NCBI GenBank assembly: GCA_040080835.1
Contig: JBEBHP010000011.1
Location: forward strand, 107,437 to 171,436
DNA: 64,000 nucleotides
Reading direction: 5' to 3'
From: SZUA-430 sp040080835
Lineage (GTDB): Bacteria; Pseudomonadota; Alphaproteobacteria; Micropepsales; Micropepsaceae
The notes beneath the pieces are model-generated. The model searched no databases, had not been told where the DNA came from, and saw only the letters and a program-made list of their open reading frames with translations. Numbering within the stretch: the stretch's first letter is position 1; every line of letters begins with the position of its first letter. Below, one piece after another: positions 1 to 9,433 of this stretch. Made by a program: the position numbers and the translations under genes.

Positions 1-1
1 C

Positions 2-667
2 CAGAAAGTCCTGATCGACCGCGAAGACAAGGTTGAGCAAACCATCTCCAAGGCCACGATGGCCAACGGCATCTTCAAGGCTTCCATCGTCGACCAGCGC
101 ACCACCGTTTACACGCTGAAAGGCGCAGCCAAGGAAGACCGTCACATCATCATCGAGCACCCGCGCCAGCCAGGCTGGGAACTCGTGACACCTGACCCCA
201 AGTCCGCCGAGATGACCGACATCGCGTTCCGCGTGCCGGTCGACCTCAAGGCAGGCGCCGTGCTCAAGCAGACGATCACGACGCAATGGGCCCGCCTCGA
301 AGAACAGGCGATGATCGACCTCGACGTCGATGTCGTGCTCGCTTATGCCGGCAACCAGAACCTGACGCCGGCCCAGCGAAACGCGTTCAACCGGATTGCC
401 GAGATCAAGCGCACGATCGCATCGCTCGAGTCCCAGGTCGAAACCGAAACCAGCGCCCGCGACCGCGTGTACGAGGAACAGAACCGCATCCGCGAAAACA
501 TCAAGGCCGTGCCGCCCGGCAGCGACCTGCAAGGCCGCTACCTGCGCTCGATGGGCCAGCTTGAAGACGAAGCTGAAACCCACAAGAAGAATATCGACAA
601 GCTCGAGCAGCAGCAGGCGGCCGAACAGCAGAAACTTGCGGATTACGTGGCAGGCTTGCAGCTATAG
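2..667 (+). CDS. DUF4139 domain protein, C-terminal part (5' end cut by window)
   Basis: The frame is open from base 2 and the real start lies outside the window. The visible 221 residues contain the end of a DUF4139 region (VYTLKG followed by HIIIEHPRQPGWEL), which in this family is a beta-sandwich of unknown role. After it comes a charged helical tail, about residues 130-220, rich in E, K, Q and R, that looks coiled-coil (ASLESQVETE, HKKNIDKLEQQQAAEQQ). Such proteins are usually secreted and carry an N-terminal domain that cannot be seen here. The function is unknown. The next gene is in the same direction after about 70 bases, so it may or may not be co-transcribed. Confidence 0.75.
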   Translation, partial: QKVLIDREDKVEQTISKATMANGIFKASIVDQRTTVYTLKGAAKEDRHIIIEHPRQPGWELVTPDPKSAEMTDIAFRVPVDLKAGAVLKQTITTQWARLEEQAMIDLDVDVVLAYAGNQNLTPAQRNAFNRIAEIKRTIASLESQVETETSARDRVYEEQNRIRENIKAVPPGSDLQGRYLRSMGQLEDEAETHKKNIDKLEQQQAAEQQKLADYVAGLQL

Positions 668-739
668 ACGCTGCAACGCCGCCAAAGCCCCGTAAGATCA
701 GCGTGAAAGTCCATATTCGCCACCACGAAAGGAAACGCG

Positions 740-2293
740 ATGACGCGTAGCCATGCGCTTCTCTCCGTTGCAGGAGCTCTCTTCTCCCTGACCACACTGG
801 CCGTTGCCACGCATGCCGGCGACCGGCTCCCGCAGGCAAACGACCCGTACTACACGGACTCGGAGGACCAGCTCGAGGCGTCGCTGCGCCTGAAGCCAAA
901 CACCGGCCGCGCGAAGAACGTCATTCTGTTCATCGGTGACGGCATGGGCATCACTACCGTGACCGCCTCGCGCATCTATCAGGGCCAGAAGGCCAAACGC
1001 GACGGCGTCTCGAACAAGCTCGTCTTTGAATCCCTGCCCTACTCGGCCTTCTCGCGAACTTATTCGCATGATTCCCAGGTCACGGACTCCGCACCTTCGG
1101 CCGCCGCCATGACAACTGGCGTGAAGTCACGCAACGGCACGCTGGGTGAAGACCTGAATGTCCCCGAAAATGACTGCGCCGCGGGCCTGAAGCACCAGGT
1201 GACCACCATCGCCGAACTCGCCGAACAGGCCGGGATGGCAACAGGTGCCGTGACCACGACCCGCGTCACGCACGCAACGCCGGCAGCAACCTATGCCCAC
1301 ACCGCAGGACGCGACTGGGAAAGCGACGCTGACATGCCCGACGACGCCATCAAGGCCGGCTGCATCGACATCGCCCGCCAGCTCGTCGAAATGAAATATG
1401 GCGACGGCCTCGACGTTGTCATGGGCGGCGGTCGCGACCGCTTCTTTCCGGTCGAACTGACCGACCCGGAATATCCCGAAAAGAAAGGAATGCGGAAAGA
1501 CAGGAAGAACCTCGTTGAGGACTGGCTCGCGCGCTACAGCGGCAACGGCACCTTCGTGTGGAACCGTCAGGGCTTTAATGCCGTTGATCCCGCAAAGACC
1601 GGACATCTCCTCGCACTGTTCGAGCCCAGCCACATGCAGTTCGAAGCCGACCACGCCAAGGACAAGGCCGGTGAACCCTCTCTTGCTGAAATGACCGCCA
1701 AGGCCATCGACATCCTCAAGCGCAACAGGAACGGTTATTTCCTGATGGTCGAAGGTGGCCGCATCGATCACGCCCATCACGCAGGCAACGCGGCCCGCGC
1801 GCTGGAAGACACGGTCGCCTTCGACAACGCCGTGAAGACAGCACTTGCTTCCACCAGCGAAGCCGACACGCTTGTAATCGTCACCGCGGACCACAGCCAC
1901 GTGCTGACCATGTCGGGCTATCCGTCGCGCAACAATCCGATCCTGGGCAAGGTCGATACCGACAAGGGATCCGACGCGAAACCCTACACCACGCTCTCCT
2001 ATGCAAACGGTCCGGGTGCCACGGTCGATGGCAAGCCGCGCGATGACCTGTCAGACGACGACACCACAGCGCAGGACTTCAAGCAGCAGTCGCTCGTGCC
2101 CCTGAAGGCCGAGACCCACGGCGGCGAGGATGTCCCCATCTACGCGATGGGTCCGTGGGCCCACCTGTTCCACGGCACGGTCGATCAGCAATACATCTTC
2201 CATGTGATGAACTACGCAACACAGCTGTCGCAACGGGTTGGAAAACCTGCACCCGCGCCTGTCGTGAAGAAGTCTCGCAGGAAGCGGCATTAG
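740..2293 (+). CDS. phoA: alkaline phosphatase (PhoA family)
   Basis: This 517-residue secreted phosphomonoesterase releases phosphate in the periplasm. Residues 1-26 form a signal peptide ending near THA. The metal and nucleophile motifs are in order: FIGDGMG (about 64-70), TDSAPSAAAMTTG with the catalytic Ser at about 117, VEGGRIDHAHHAGN, VTADHSH and ETHGGEDV. All of these are typical of the alkaline phosphatase fold. The last residues are basic (KKSRRKRH). The ATG is preceded by GAAAGGAAA. No Pho-box was identified upstream, so phosphate control is only an expectation. The convergent neighbour ends 5 bases away. Confidence 0.93.
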   Translation: MTRSHALLSVAGALFSLTTLAVATHAGDRLPQANDPYYTDSEDQLEASLRLKPNTGRAKNVILFIGDGMGITTVTASRIYQGQKAKRDGVSNKLVFESLPYSAFSRTYSHDSQVTDSAPSAAAMTTGVKSRNGTLGEDLNVPENDCAAGLKHQVTTIAELAEQAGMATGAVTTTRVTHATPAATYAHTAGRDWESDADMPDDAIKAGCIDIARQLVEMKYGDGLDVVMGGGRDRFFPVELTDPEYPEKKGMRKDRKNLVEDWLARYSGNGTFVWNRQGFNAVDPAKTGHLLALFEPSHMQFEADHAKDKAGEPSLAEMTAKAIDILKRNRNGYFLMVEGGRIDHAHHAGNAARALEDTVAFDNAVKTALASTSEADTLVIVTADHSHVLTMSGYPSRNNPILGKVDTDKGSDAKPYTTLSYANGPGATVDGKPRDDLSDDDTTAQDFKQQSLVPLKAETHGGEDVPIYAMGPWAHLFHGTVDQQYIFHVMNYATQLSQRVGKPAPAPVVKKSRRKRH

Positions 2294-2297
2294 TCGC

Positions 2298-3545
2298 TCA
2301 CGAAGCTTTTTGAAACAGGCGCTGGGCCGCGAACGCCATGCGTTCAAACGCGTGCCCCTGCTGTCGGCTGCCACCCGCAAGATGCAGACGTGGCAGTACC
2401 GCTGCAATCCGGGCTGCACCCAGGTCTGCATTGCCGCCGGCACACGCAACAAGGCCACGGGCCGCAGGCACGACAACACTGTCCCAGAGACCCGAATTGT
2501 CCTGTTCTCCCTTGCGCTCCATTGAACCAAGCAACGCTTGGCATGCCTGAGCTCGTCCACCGCGCGCCAGCGCGTAGACGAAGTGCAGGTCGTTCATCGG
2601 CAGGATATGTTCATGCCAGCGTGCTTCAATCCCCTCGGAAATCGCCAGCCAGCGATCTCCAGCATGATGTCCCTCAAGCTCAAGTCGCCACAGAAACGAA
2701 ATGGTTTCAATATGTTGGCGTGCAGAACCGGGACACACACCGGCGATCTGGCTGTCAAATATCCGCAGTGCCTGCGAAACATTTCCTTCCAGCAGATGAA
2801 ACAGCGCCAGATGCGCATGCAGGTGTCGTCGCATGTCGACGTTCAGTGTGAGCCAGTCGGGTCGACAGCCCGTCATGAACCTCGCACCCTCGGCCATCAA
2901 ACCTCGCGCATAAAAAACCCGGGCCATTGCAAGCTGCGCCCACGGATCAGACCGGCTCAGTTCAAGGCCACGCCGTGCCGCACGCTCGGCCTCCGCAACC
3001 CTTCCGGCTTGCTCGAGCGCGAGCGCATGAATGCCCCAGGCGAAGGCGCACCTGTCACTGGCAGCAACCAGCGTCTCGCCGACGAGATGCATGCATTGTG
3101 CGTCGCCTAGATTGTACGCGAGTTGGTACGCCCACAGTGCACCGGTCACATCGCCAGGCCATTGCGTCAGCAACGCGACAAGCCTCATCAGCCCCGAGCG
3201 ACTCTCGCCGCGCCACCAGTCGTAAATGGCTGACCCAAAGAGCTTCTCGCGCTCGTTGGCGTACCTGACGCAAGCACGCGCCCGAAGCACGTATTTGCGC
3301 GCAGCCTTGAACCCTCGAGACGACCCGCGCGCCAGAAGCAACGCCGCAGCGTGGGCATTCACTACACAAGCCTCGGCATCAGCATCCGCGGCGTCCAGGA
3401 TCACCCGAACGCCCGAGCTTTGCGCAAGCAGTCCGTGCGCGTAGTCATTAAATAGCTTCAGCGATCCAGAGTCCTCGATTGTTACCTCAAGGCCAAAACA
3501 GTCGGTTATCCTAGGAGCAGATGAGCCGAAAACGGCGGATTTCAT
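2298..3545 (-). CDS. TTC38-like tetratricopeptide repeat protein
   Basis: This 415-residue soluble protein has no signal peptide or membrane segment. It is made of helical repeats: HALALEQAGRVAEAERAARR, then SDPWAQLAMARVFYARG and HLHAHLALFHLLEGNVSQALRIFD. This spacing and the HLALFHLLEG segment match the TTC38/StaR-like TPR family, whose biochemical role is unknown. GGGAG lies just before the ATG. It is divergent from the sigma factor gene, which might suggest shared regulation, but nothing direct supports that. It could also be called simply a TPR-like protein. Confidence 0.7.
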   Translation of the reverse strand: MKSAVFGSSAPRITDCFGLEVTIEDSGSLKLFNDYAHGLLAQSSGVRVILDAADADAEACVVNAHAAALLLARGSSRGFKAARKYVLRARACVRYANEREKLFGSAIYDWWRGESRSGLMRLVALLTQWPGDVTGALWAYQLAYNLGDAQCMHLVGETLVAASDRCAFAWGIHALALEQAGRVAEAERAARRGLELSRSDPWAQLAMARVFYARGLMAEGARFMTGCRPDWLTLNVDMRRHLHAHLALFHLLEGNVSQALRIFDSQIAGVCPGSARQHIETISFLWRLELEGHHAGDRWLAISEGIEARWHEHILPMNDLHFVYALARGGRAQACQALLGSMERKGEQDNSGLWDSVVVPAARGLVACAGGNADLGAARIAAVLPRLHLAGGSRQQGHAFERMAFAAQRLFQKAS

Positions 3546-3628
3546 CGAAATGGCTCCCTGATTGGCGCGCCTGTCGATGTGTTCGCCACAGGGCCTTCCA
3601 AAGTTTCGCGTTCAAGGACTCGTGATCG

Positions 3629-4402
3629 ATGGAAACTTACTGGGTACCGCTGGCGAACAAGTCCCGAGACCCTGCAACCTTTCGCAAGCTGGCAAGACGT
3701 CTGATCGTGTTCGTGACACCCGCAATTGTTGGATCAACCTCTATTGACGCCCCGGCCCCAATCATGAAATTGGGATCGACATTCAATACGCGTCCAGGCG
3801 ATCAAAAAAGGTTCATTCCCGCATTGACGGAACCGTCAACCGAAGAATCGCAGGCCCAGCGATGGCAGCGCCTCATGAAAGCAGCGCAGGCCGCAGAGCC
3901 TCGCGCCTATGCTGAATTTCTGCGCGAGGCGACCAGCTTCATCCGGGTGATTGCGCGCCGCTATCACAATGACGCGTCAGCCATCGAAGACGTTGTGCAG
4001 GAAACCCTCATCGCCGTGCATCGCATGCGTCACACCTATGAGCCCGGGCGTCCCGTTGAACCCTGGATGGCAGCCATCACCAGGGCACGGGCAATCGATG
4101 CCCTCAGGTCCCGCTATCGCCGTGCAAAGATTGAAACGGCCCTTCCCGGCGATGCAGTCAACGAGGTCGCGGACAGCAGGGCGTCAACCGAGTCCGATCT
4201 CGTTTCCCAGTCCACAATCGGAACGGCGCTGGCTTCGCTGACGCCCGCACAACGGTCCGCAGTCCAACTGCTAAAGATCGAAGAACTTTCCTTGAATGAG
4301 GCTTCAAGCGTGAGCGGACTGTCCGTGCAGGCGCTGAAGTCCTCACTGCATCGTGCCATGCAGTCCCTGCGCGCCAACCTGTTGGGTAATGACGATGCGT
4401 AA
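3629..4402 (+). CDS. ECF RNA polymerase sigma factor (NrsF-associated group)
   Basis: This 257-residue protein has sigma region 2 at about 95-165 (RVIARRYHNDASAIEDVVQETL, with DALRSRYRR following) and region 4 at about 195-250 (LTPAQRSAVQLLKIEELSLNEAS, helix-turn-helix, then SLHRAMQSLR). ECF factors are usually 170-200 residues, so the first 70 residues are extra. The ATG used has AAGGA ten bases upstream; an alternative ATG at 3764 has no clear binding site. The stop overlaps the start of the following anti-sigma gene, the arrangement known for Caulobacter SigF/NrsF, whose sigma factor responds to metal or oxidative stress. The inducer here is an inference. Confidence 0.88.
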   Translation: METYWVPLANKSRDPATFRKLARRLIVFVTPAIVGSTSIDAPAPIMKLGSTFNTRPGDQKRFIPALTEPSTEESQAQRWQRLMKAAQAAEPRAYAEFLREATSFIRVIARRYHNDASAIEDVVQETLIAVHRMRHTYEPGRPVEPWMAAITRARAIDALRSRYRRAKIETALPGDAVNEVADSRASTESDLVSQSTIGTALASLTPAQRSAVQLLKIEELSLNEASSVSGLSVQALKSSLHRAMQSLRANLLGNDDA

Positions 4403-5042
4403 ATCAACCGACAAGCTCATCGAACACCTTTCCGGGACAGCAACACCCGTGAAACCACTGCTGCCGCCGTCGATACGCGCCCTCATGGTACTGCTGCCGA
4501 CACTCTTCGTCATGGCGCTGGTAGCCTGGAAAATGGGAAACCTGCAACTCGTGCTGCCCGCGTTCGCCAACCCGCCGTTCGCGATCGCGTTTTTTGCTTC
4601 CCTGGCGACGGGAATACTCTCCGTCCTGGCTGCGCTCAACATCTCCATTCCTGGCCGGTCGGACGTCTGGGGATGGATCCCCGTGATCCCTGCGATCGCA
4701 TGGGTTGGTGCCGGTGTTTGGGAATGCGCCGTCTATGTCCAGCAGGCTGGCGTGCACGACTACAATGTCTTTGCAAGTGCCGACTGTTTTGCATTCATCG
4801 TGATGACCGGAACTGTCGTTGCCATGACACTTTATTACATGTTGAGAAATTCGGTCTCGACGGATCTTTTCGCAATTACCGCCTTGGGCGGACTGGGAGC
4901 GGCAACGCTTGCCAATGCGTTGCTCACTTTCTTCCATCCGCCAGGCACAAACCCCGTTGATTTCCTGACCCACCTCACGGCGGTCACGGGCCTGATCGCC
5001 TACATGGCGACATTGGGAAGGTCCGCACTGGGCGAAACCTAG
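4395..5042 (+). CDS. nrsF: NrsF-like membrane anti-sigma factor (DUF1109)
   Basis: This 215-residue integral membrane protein begins MRKSTDKLIEHL and continues with a PVKPLLPPSIRAL segment, the usual start of the NrsF/DUF1109 family. About six hydrophobic helices follow (for example ALMVLLPTLFVMALVAW and FAIAFFASLATGILSVLAAL). NrsF in Caulobacter holds its ECF sigma factor inactive at the inner membrane until stress is sensed. The gene overlaps the sigma gene by 8 bases, which implies translational coupling. An ATG six bases earlier (4389) is an alternative start. Its stop overlaps the stop of the opposing PLP enzyme gene within CTAG. Confidence 0.85.
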   Translation: MRKSTDKLIEHLSGTATPVKPLLPPSIRALMVLLPTLFVMALVAWKMGNLQLVLPAFANPPFAIAFFASLATGILSVLAALNISIPGRSDVWGWIPVIPAIAWVGAGVWECAVYVQQAGVHDYNVFASADCFAFIVMTGTVVAMTLYYMLRNSVSTDLFAITALGGLGAATLANALLTFFHPPGTNPVDFLTHLTAVTGLIAYMATLGRSALGET

Positions 5043-6307
5043 CCAAGCGCATTCTGCAAGTCAGCGACCAGATCATCCGGATGCTCGACGCCAATTGAAA
5101 TGCGTATGAGCCCATCCGGAATGCCCAGTCGCAGGCGGTCCGCCGCCGTGAAGCTCGAATGCATTGTTGTGGCCGGATGGCAGGCAAGGCTCTCTGTCCC
5201 GCCAAGGCTGACCGCCAGCTTGACGATTTGTAGCGCGTCGAGCACACGAAATGCCTCAACCGTTCCGCCTTTCACGACAAAGCTGAATGTCGAACCGGCA
5301 CCCGTGCATTGTTTGTCATAGATCTCGCGCTGCAGGTTTCCCTTCGGCCAGAGACCGGGATAGTTCACGCTTTCAACTTTTGGGTGGGATTGCAGGAACT
5401 CGGCCACCGCACTCGCATTGTCGGCCGCCTTGTTCATGCGCAGCGCAACTGTCTCAAGCGAACGTGTCACCATCCAGCATGAATTCGGATCAAGCTGACA
5501 CCCCAGCCAGCCCCGCAAGGTACGGATGGTGTTGATCGCTTTCTCTTCTCCTGTAATCGCGCCGGCGACGAGATCGCTGTGACCCGCAACGTACTTCGTC
5601 AGCGAATACATGTTCAGATCCGCACCGTGCTTGAGCGGATTCTGGAACACAGGCCCCAACATCGTATTGTCGACGACAAGGATCGGCTTCATGCCGGTCT
5701 GCTTCTCGAGTTCCCCCGCCACCTGGGCCAGGGCAGCAATGTCGCAAAGCTTGTTTGATGGGTTGGCCGGCGTTTCGGCGAGCAGCATCTTGATGCGCTC
5801 TGTCCCCTTCACCGCCGCGCGGATGCTCGCAACCGATGAGGCATCTTCGATGGCAATCCACTTGACGCCAAACTCGGTCAGGAAGCGTTCGATCACCGAC
5901 GCCGTCGCGCCGTAGAGCGGCTTTGTGAAAGCCACGCAGTCGCCTGGCCTCAGAAACGCCATCAGCGTTGTCGTGATCGCGGCCATGCCGGACGAAAAGA
6001 CAAGCGCATCCTCCGCATCATCAAATAGTGCCATGCGGTCCTCAAGCATTTCCAGGTTGGGATTGTTGTAGCGGGAATAGACAAGTCCGCCCGACTGTCC
6101 CTCGGGCGCCGCCCTTCGGTTGCCGATGACGTCGAACAGGATCTTGCCCTCTTCCGCGCTGCGGAACAAAAACGTCGAGGTCAAAAAGATAGGCGGCTTG
6201 ATGGCGCCTTCCGACAGCATCGGGTCATATCCATAGGACAGCATCTGCGTTTCCGTATGCAGCGGTCGTCCGGCAATGGTGCGCTTGTGATAGCGGGTCG
6301 TCTTCAT
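5039..6307 (-). CDS. Cys/Met metabolism PLP enzyme (cystathionine gamma-synthase / methionine gamma-lyase type)
   Basis: This 422-residue fold-type I PLP enzyme acts on sulfur amino acids in the cytosol. It shows the phosphate-binding FSSGMAA (105-111), the D of VVDNTMLGP (about 213) and the Schiff-base Lys 238 in SLTKYVAGHSD. The Tyr/Arg of the neighbouring subunit loop is in YSRYNNPNLE. The insert MLSYGYDPMLSEGAIKPP is typical of the longer branch annotated as cystathionine gamma-synthase family protein. Sequence alone does not separate synthase, lyase and O-acylhomoserine sulfhydrylase. AGGAC precedes the ATG. Nearby cysK (22.5 kb) is not in the same operon. Confidence 0.85.
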   Translation of the reverse strand: MKTTRYHKRTIAGRPLHTETQMLSYGYDPMLSEGAIKPPIFLTSTFLFRSAEEGKILFDVIGNRRAAPEGQSGGLVYSRYNNPNLEMLEDRMALFDDAEDALVFSSGMAAITTTLMAFLRPGDCVAFTKPLYGATASVIERFLTEFGVKWIAIEDASSVASIRAAVKGTERIKMLLAETPANPSNKLCDIAALAQVAGELEKQTGMKPILVVDNTMLGPVFQNPLKHGADLNMYSLTKYVAGHSDLVAGAITGEEKAINTIRTLRGWLGCQLDPNSCWMVTRSLETVALRMNKAADNASAVAEFLQSHPKVESVNYPGLWPKGNLQREIYDKQCTGAGSTFSFVVKGGTVEAFRVLDALQIVKLAVSLGGTESLACHPATTMHSSFTAADRLRLGIPDGLIRISIGVEHPDDLVADLQNALG

Positions 6308-6447
6308 GAATCAAAAGTCCTGTTCACGCCGGAAGGCACGTCGCCTGCCAGACTCTGCGCGTAATCTAGCCCGCGGCGTACAAAAGCGCCCGCTCGAACC
6401 GTTTCAAAGATTCAGCCTATTCAGCAATCTTTCGCCACTCCCGGAAC

Positions 6448-7251
6448 TCAGGTCTGCTCCCAGACAGAACGAAAGCGATCCTCCGCCCCAAGCGCCTGCA
6501 ACGGACTTTGCTTGTTGATGTGTCCAATCAAGCCCCGATACACCCCATACCCCACGAGCTCCTGCAGCCGTGGCGAAAAAGATTTCACCTGCGCCGGATC
6601 AAGTCCGAGTTGCTGGTTCTCCTGCTGACGGATGAACCCAGCACAATAGTTCATTGCAATGCCGGTGCGCCGGATCGATGTCTGGTTTGAACCACCGCCA
6701 TGCCACAAGGCGCCGTCCCAGATCAGAACGCTGCCCTTGCGCATCTCCGCCGGGATCGTGTCATACACCCCGCCATAAACCGGATTGTCCTTCAGGTGGG
6801 ATGCACGGACAAGGCGCGTCGCGCCATTTGCATCTGTAAAGTCAGTCAGCGACCACATCGAATTGCAGACGACCGGAATATGCGGCTTGGCCAGCGGCAT
6901 CACCATGTCATCAGCGTGAATAGGCTGCGCAACCTCGCCGGGATCTATGGCGATGGAAGACAGCGATGATACAAGGCAACCGGAATCCAGAACACCTTCA
7001 ACAATCGGGAGCACATTTGCGTGAACCGGCACGTCAAGAAACGGGCCGCCGAACTTGAGCAGGTTGTAGATCCGAACTGTCTTGTGCCCCTCGAATCCGT
7101 TCATAGCGGGCCGGGCATCCAATTCGCGTTCCAGGCGAGTGAGTGCGTCATTCAACGCGTCAACCAAACCAATATCGATGGCGTTTTCGACAATCGTGAA
7201 GCCGTCTCGCTGGATTCTCTCGATATGGGACTTACGGTCGCTTGCAAGCAT
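6448..7251 (-). CDS. phytanoyl-CoA dioxygenase (PhyH) family protein
   Basis: This 267-residue enzyme belongs to the Fe(II)/2-oxoglutarate hydroxylase superfamily. The opening IQRDGFTIVENAID is the usual PhyH start. The first two iron ligands lie in the HADDM segment (His-x-Asp). The distal His is in WHGGGSNQTS, and the following RRTG supplies the 2-oxoglutarate-binding Arg. The C-terminal YGVYRGLIGHINKQSP is also usual in bacterial members. The substrate is unknown. It lies 140 bases upstream of the PLP enzyme on the same strand and is divergent from the metallo-beta-lactamase-fold gene with a 70-base gap. Confidence 0.85.
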   Translation of the reverse strand: MLASDRKSHIERIQRDGFTIVENAIDIGLVDALNDALTRLERELDARPAMNGFEGHKTVRIYNLLKFGGPFLDVPVHANVLPIVEGVLDSGCLVSSLSSIAIDPGEVAQPIHADDMVMPLAKPHIPVVCNSMWSLTDFTDANGATRLVRASHLKDNPVYGGVYDTIPAEMRKGSVLIWDGALWHGGGSNQTSIRRTGIAMNYCAGFIRQQENQQLGLDPAQVKSFSPRLQELVGYGVYRGLIGHINKQSPLQALGAEDRFRSVWEQT

Positions 7252-7321
7252 GGCGTTTTCTCTGGCGTTGGGCGTGAGCCTCAGTCTAACCTTTTCTTGT
7301 TGGTATGGGGAGAATGATACC

Positions 7322-8230
7322 GTGAGAATTCTGCGCTGGCTGGGCTATACCGCCCTCACGTTACTGGTCGTCTCGATCCTCGCCTACTACTGGCTGTTCG
7401 TGGACAGCAGGGTGCCGAGCGGCTCCTACACCATCGATATGACCGAGGTTCGCAAGCTCGCAGACACGGTCGCTGGCGACAAACCCGTCGAAGTAAGAAT
7501 GGAACACGTCATGTCGTTCCAGTTCCCCTTCACAGCGGCCGTCTCTGGCGGTGGCTGGGGCAACATCGACGTCCCCGTCTATTCCTATCAGATCGCCTAC
7601 GCAGACCACACGGTTGTGGTCGACACGGCCGTGGACGGCAACGCGTCAAAGTCTGACCCGACATTCGACGCCGCAGCCTACGAGCGCATGATCGCCGCGA
7701 TGGCTTCAGCCTCGAACCTCGTCATCACGCACGAACACCCCGATCACATTGGCGGACTGGTTGCGCACCCGGACCTCAAGAATGTCCTGGGCCACACCCA
7801 GCTGACACAGGAGCAGGTCGACCACCCCGAAAAAATGTTCGGCTTGAAATTCCCCGAAGGAGCGCTGACGGGCTATCATCCGGTGAGCTACGACCGCTAT
7901 CACGCGCTGGCACCAGGCATCGTGCTGATCAAGGCACCAGGTCATACACCCGGGAGCCAGTTGGTCTTTGTGAAGACCGCCAGCGGCCAGGAAATTCTGT
8001 TCCTGGGTGACGTTGCGTGGCGATTTGAGAGCGTGGAGCGTCTTGCCGCCCGTGCCCGCTTCGTGTCGGACTTCTTCCTTGAGGAGGATCGTGATGCGGT
8101 CCTTCTTGAGCTTGCGGAACTGAAACGCATCCACGAGGCCAACCCAAACCTTGCAATGATTCCAGGCCACGACTTCAAGGTCATGGACGATCTGCTGAAA
8201 GCAGGCGTGATCGTAAAGGGCTTCAAGTAA
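7322..8230 (+). CDS. membrane-anchored metallo-beta-lactamase-fold hydrolase
   Basis: A GTG start is chosen because GGGGAGA (7307-7313) sits 8 bases before it; longer versions would overlap the divergent PhyH gene. The 302-residue product begins with one membrane helix (YTALTLLVVSILAYYWLF), so the domain is probably periplasmic. The zinc motif is HEHPDHIGG (H137, H139, D141, H142), followed by a GHTPGS His, FLGDVAW Asp and PGHDF His, a full two-metal site. The substrate is unknown; the fold includes lactonases and thioesterases as well as lactamases. It is followed in the same direction by the DsbA-like gene after 74 bases. Confidence 0.85.
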   Translation: MRILRWLGYTALTLLVVSILAYYWLFVDSRVPSGSYTIDMTEVRKLADTVAGDKPVEVRMEHVMSFQFPFTAAVSGGGWGNIDVPVYSYQIAYADHTVVVDTAVDGNASKSDPTFDAAAYERMIAAMASASNLVITHEHPDHIGGLVAHPDLKNVLGHTQLTQEQVDHPEKMFGLKFPEGALTGYHPVSYDRYHALAPGIVLIKAPGHTPGSQLVFVKTASGQEILFLGDVAWRFESVERLAARARFVSDFFLEEDRDAVLLELAELKRIHEANPNLAMIPGHDFKVMDDLLKAGVIVKGFK

Positions 8231-8304
8231 CATCGAATTGCGCCCTTGTTCCCGAACGTAACAAGTGACATTTTACATGCCACTTGTTCTCGAAGGGGTC
8301 ATCC

Positions 8305-9432
8305 TTGCGCGCTATCCTCAGCCGCCTCATAACCAACATCATCACAAGTCCACGTACCCGCGCCATGAAGAGAGCTTGGTACGGCGCGGGGCGTACATTT
8401 GGTGGTCCGGCCATCGTGCACTACTTCCATGAACCGGCAGACCCGTACTCGCAGCTTGCAGCGCAACTGCTGGAACCGCTGGCGAGGAAATACAAAGTCA
8501 CGGTCAAGACGTGGCTTGTGTCCCCTCCCGGACCCGCAGCAGCACCCGAACTCGCGAAACTGCAAGCGCTCGCGAAAACGGACGCTGCCCTTGTGGCACC
8601 AGCTTATGGCCTGAAATACCCAGCACCGGATTCCACACCGAAGGATGCTGTTGCAGGCGATGCGACACGCGACAAGCTCGGTCACTACCTGAGCGGCATG
8701 TTCTACTTCGAGGGCGAATGGTACTGGAGCGTTGACCGCTTCCACTTTCTCGAAGAGCGCCTGCATACGGCAGGACTCGGTCGAACAAAGGGGCCCCTGA
8801 AGCAGATCGCTCCCGTCAGGGAAGTAACCTTCAGCGGAAAGCCAGGGTCAGCAAAGGGCGCGACGCTTGATTACTTCCTCTCCTTTCGCAGCCCCTACAC
8901 CTATGTAGCAGTCAAGCGCGTCCGCAAGCTTGCCGAACACTATGGCGCGACCCTCCGCCTGCGCTTTGTTCTTCCAATGGTCATGCGTGGTCTGCCCGTC
9001 CCGTCAGCCAAGCGATTTTACATCACGCTCGACACAAAACGCGAAGCCGAGCGGTTGGGCATCCCGTTTGGCACAATCATCGATCCGGTGGGAAAGCCGA
9101 CCGAACGTGGCCTCGCTGTCCTTCATCATGCGATCAAACTGGGAAAGGGATCCGAGTTTGCCGAATCCTTCCTGTCCGGTGCCTTCGCCGAAGGCATCGA
9201 TGCGGGCTCGGCGCCGGGACTGTTGCAGATGGCCACGCGCGCCGGCCTCACGAAAGACCAGATGGAAGCAGCTCTCGCAGACGAATCCTGGCGCCAGGTT
9301 GCCGAAGCCAATCGCGAGGAGTTGTTCTCACTCGGACTCTGGGGCGTTCCCTCCTTCCGTGTGAACACCAACAAGCCTCACTGGGGCCAGGACAGGCTCT
9401 GGGTCATCGAACAGGAATTGCAGAAGGTTTGA
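8305..9432 (+). CDS. tandem DsbA-like / 2-hydroxychromene-2-carboxylate isomerase family protein
   Basis: The 375-residue product holds two related thioredoxin-like DsbA domains. The first, after about residue 30, begins IVHYFHEPADPYSQLAAQ. The second, at about 195, begins LDYFLSFRSPYTYVAVKRV. The second carries the SPYxY pattern of HCCA isomerases, where Ser contacts glutathione, plus the WGVPSFRV cis-Pro loop near the end. No CxxC pair is present, so it is not a disulfide oxidase. A TTG start at 8305 is chosen because AAGGGG precedes it; an ATG at 8365 is possible. The GST-like gene follows after one base, and a joint glutathione-dependent step is inferred. Confidence 0.8.
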   Translation: MRAILSRLITNIITSPRTRAMKRAWYGAGRTFGGPAIVHYFHEPADPYSQLAAQLLEPLARKYKVTVKTWLVSPPGPAAAPELAKLQALAKTDAALVAPAYGLKYPAPDSTPKDAVAGDATRDKLGHYLSGMFYFEGEWYWSVDRFHFLEERLHTAGLGRTKGPLKQIAPVREVTFSGKPGSAKGATLDYFLSFRSPYTYVAVKRVRKLAEHYGATLRLRFVLPMVMRGLPVPSAKRFYITLDTKREAERLGIPFGTIIDPVGKPTERGLAVLHHAIKLGKGSEFAESFLSGAFAEGIDAGSAPGLLQMATRAGLTKDQMEAALADESWRQVAEANREELFSLGLWGVPSFRVNTNKPHWGQDRLWVIEQELQKV

Positions 9433-9433
9433 A

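Noticed and set aside
1127..1900. Long antisense open frame inside the phosphatase gene
   Set aside because: Typical shadow frame of a GC-rich coding sequence, with no family resemblance.
7082..7321. Upstream extension of the metallo-beta-lactamase-fold gene
   Set aside because: It would overlap the divergent PhyH gene, and the GTG at 7322 has a strong ribosome site.
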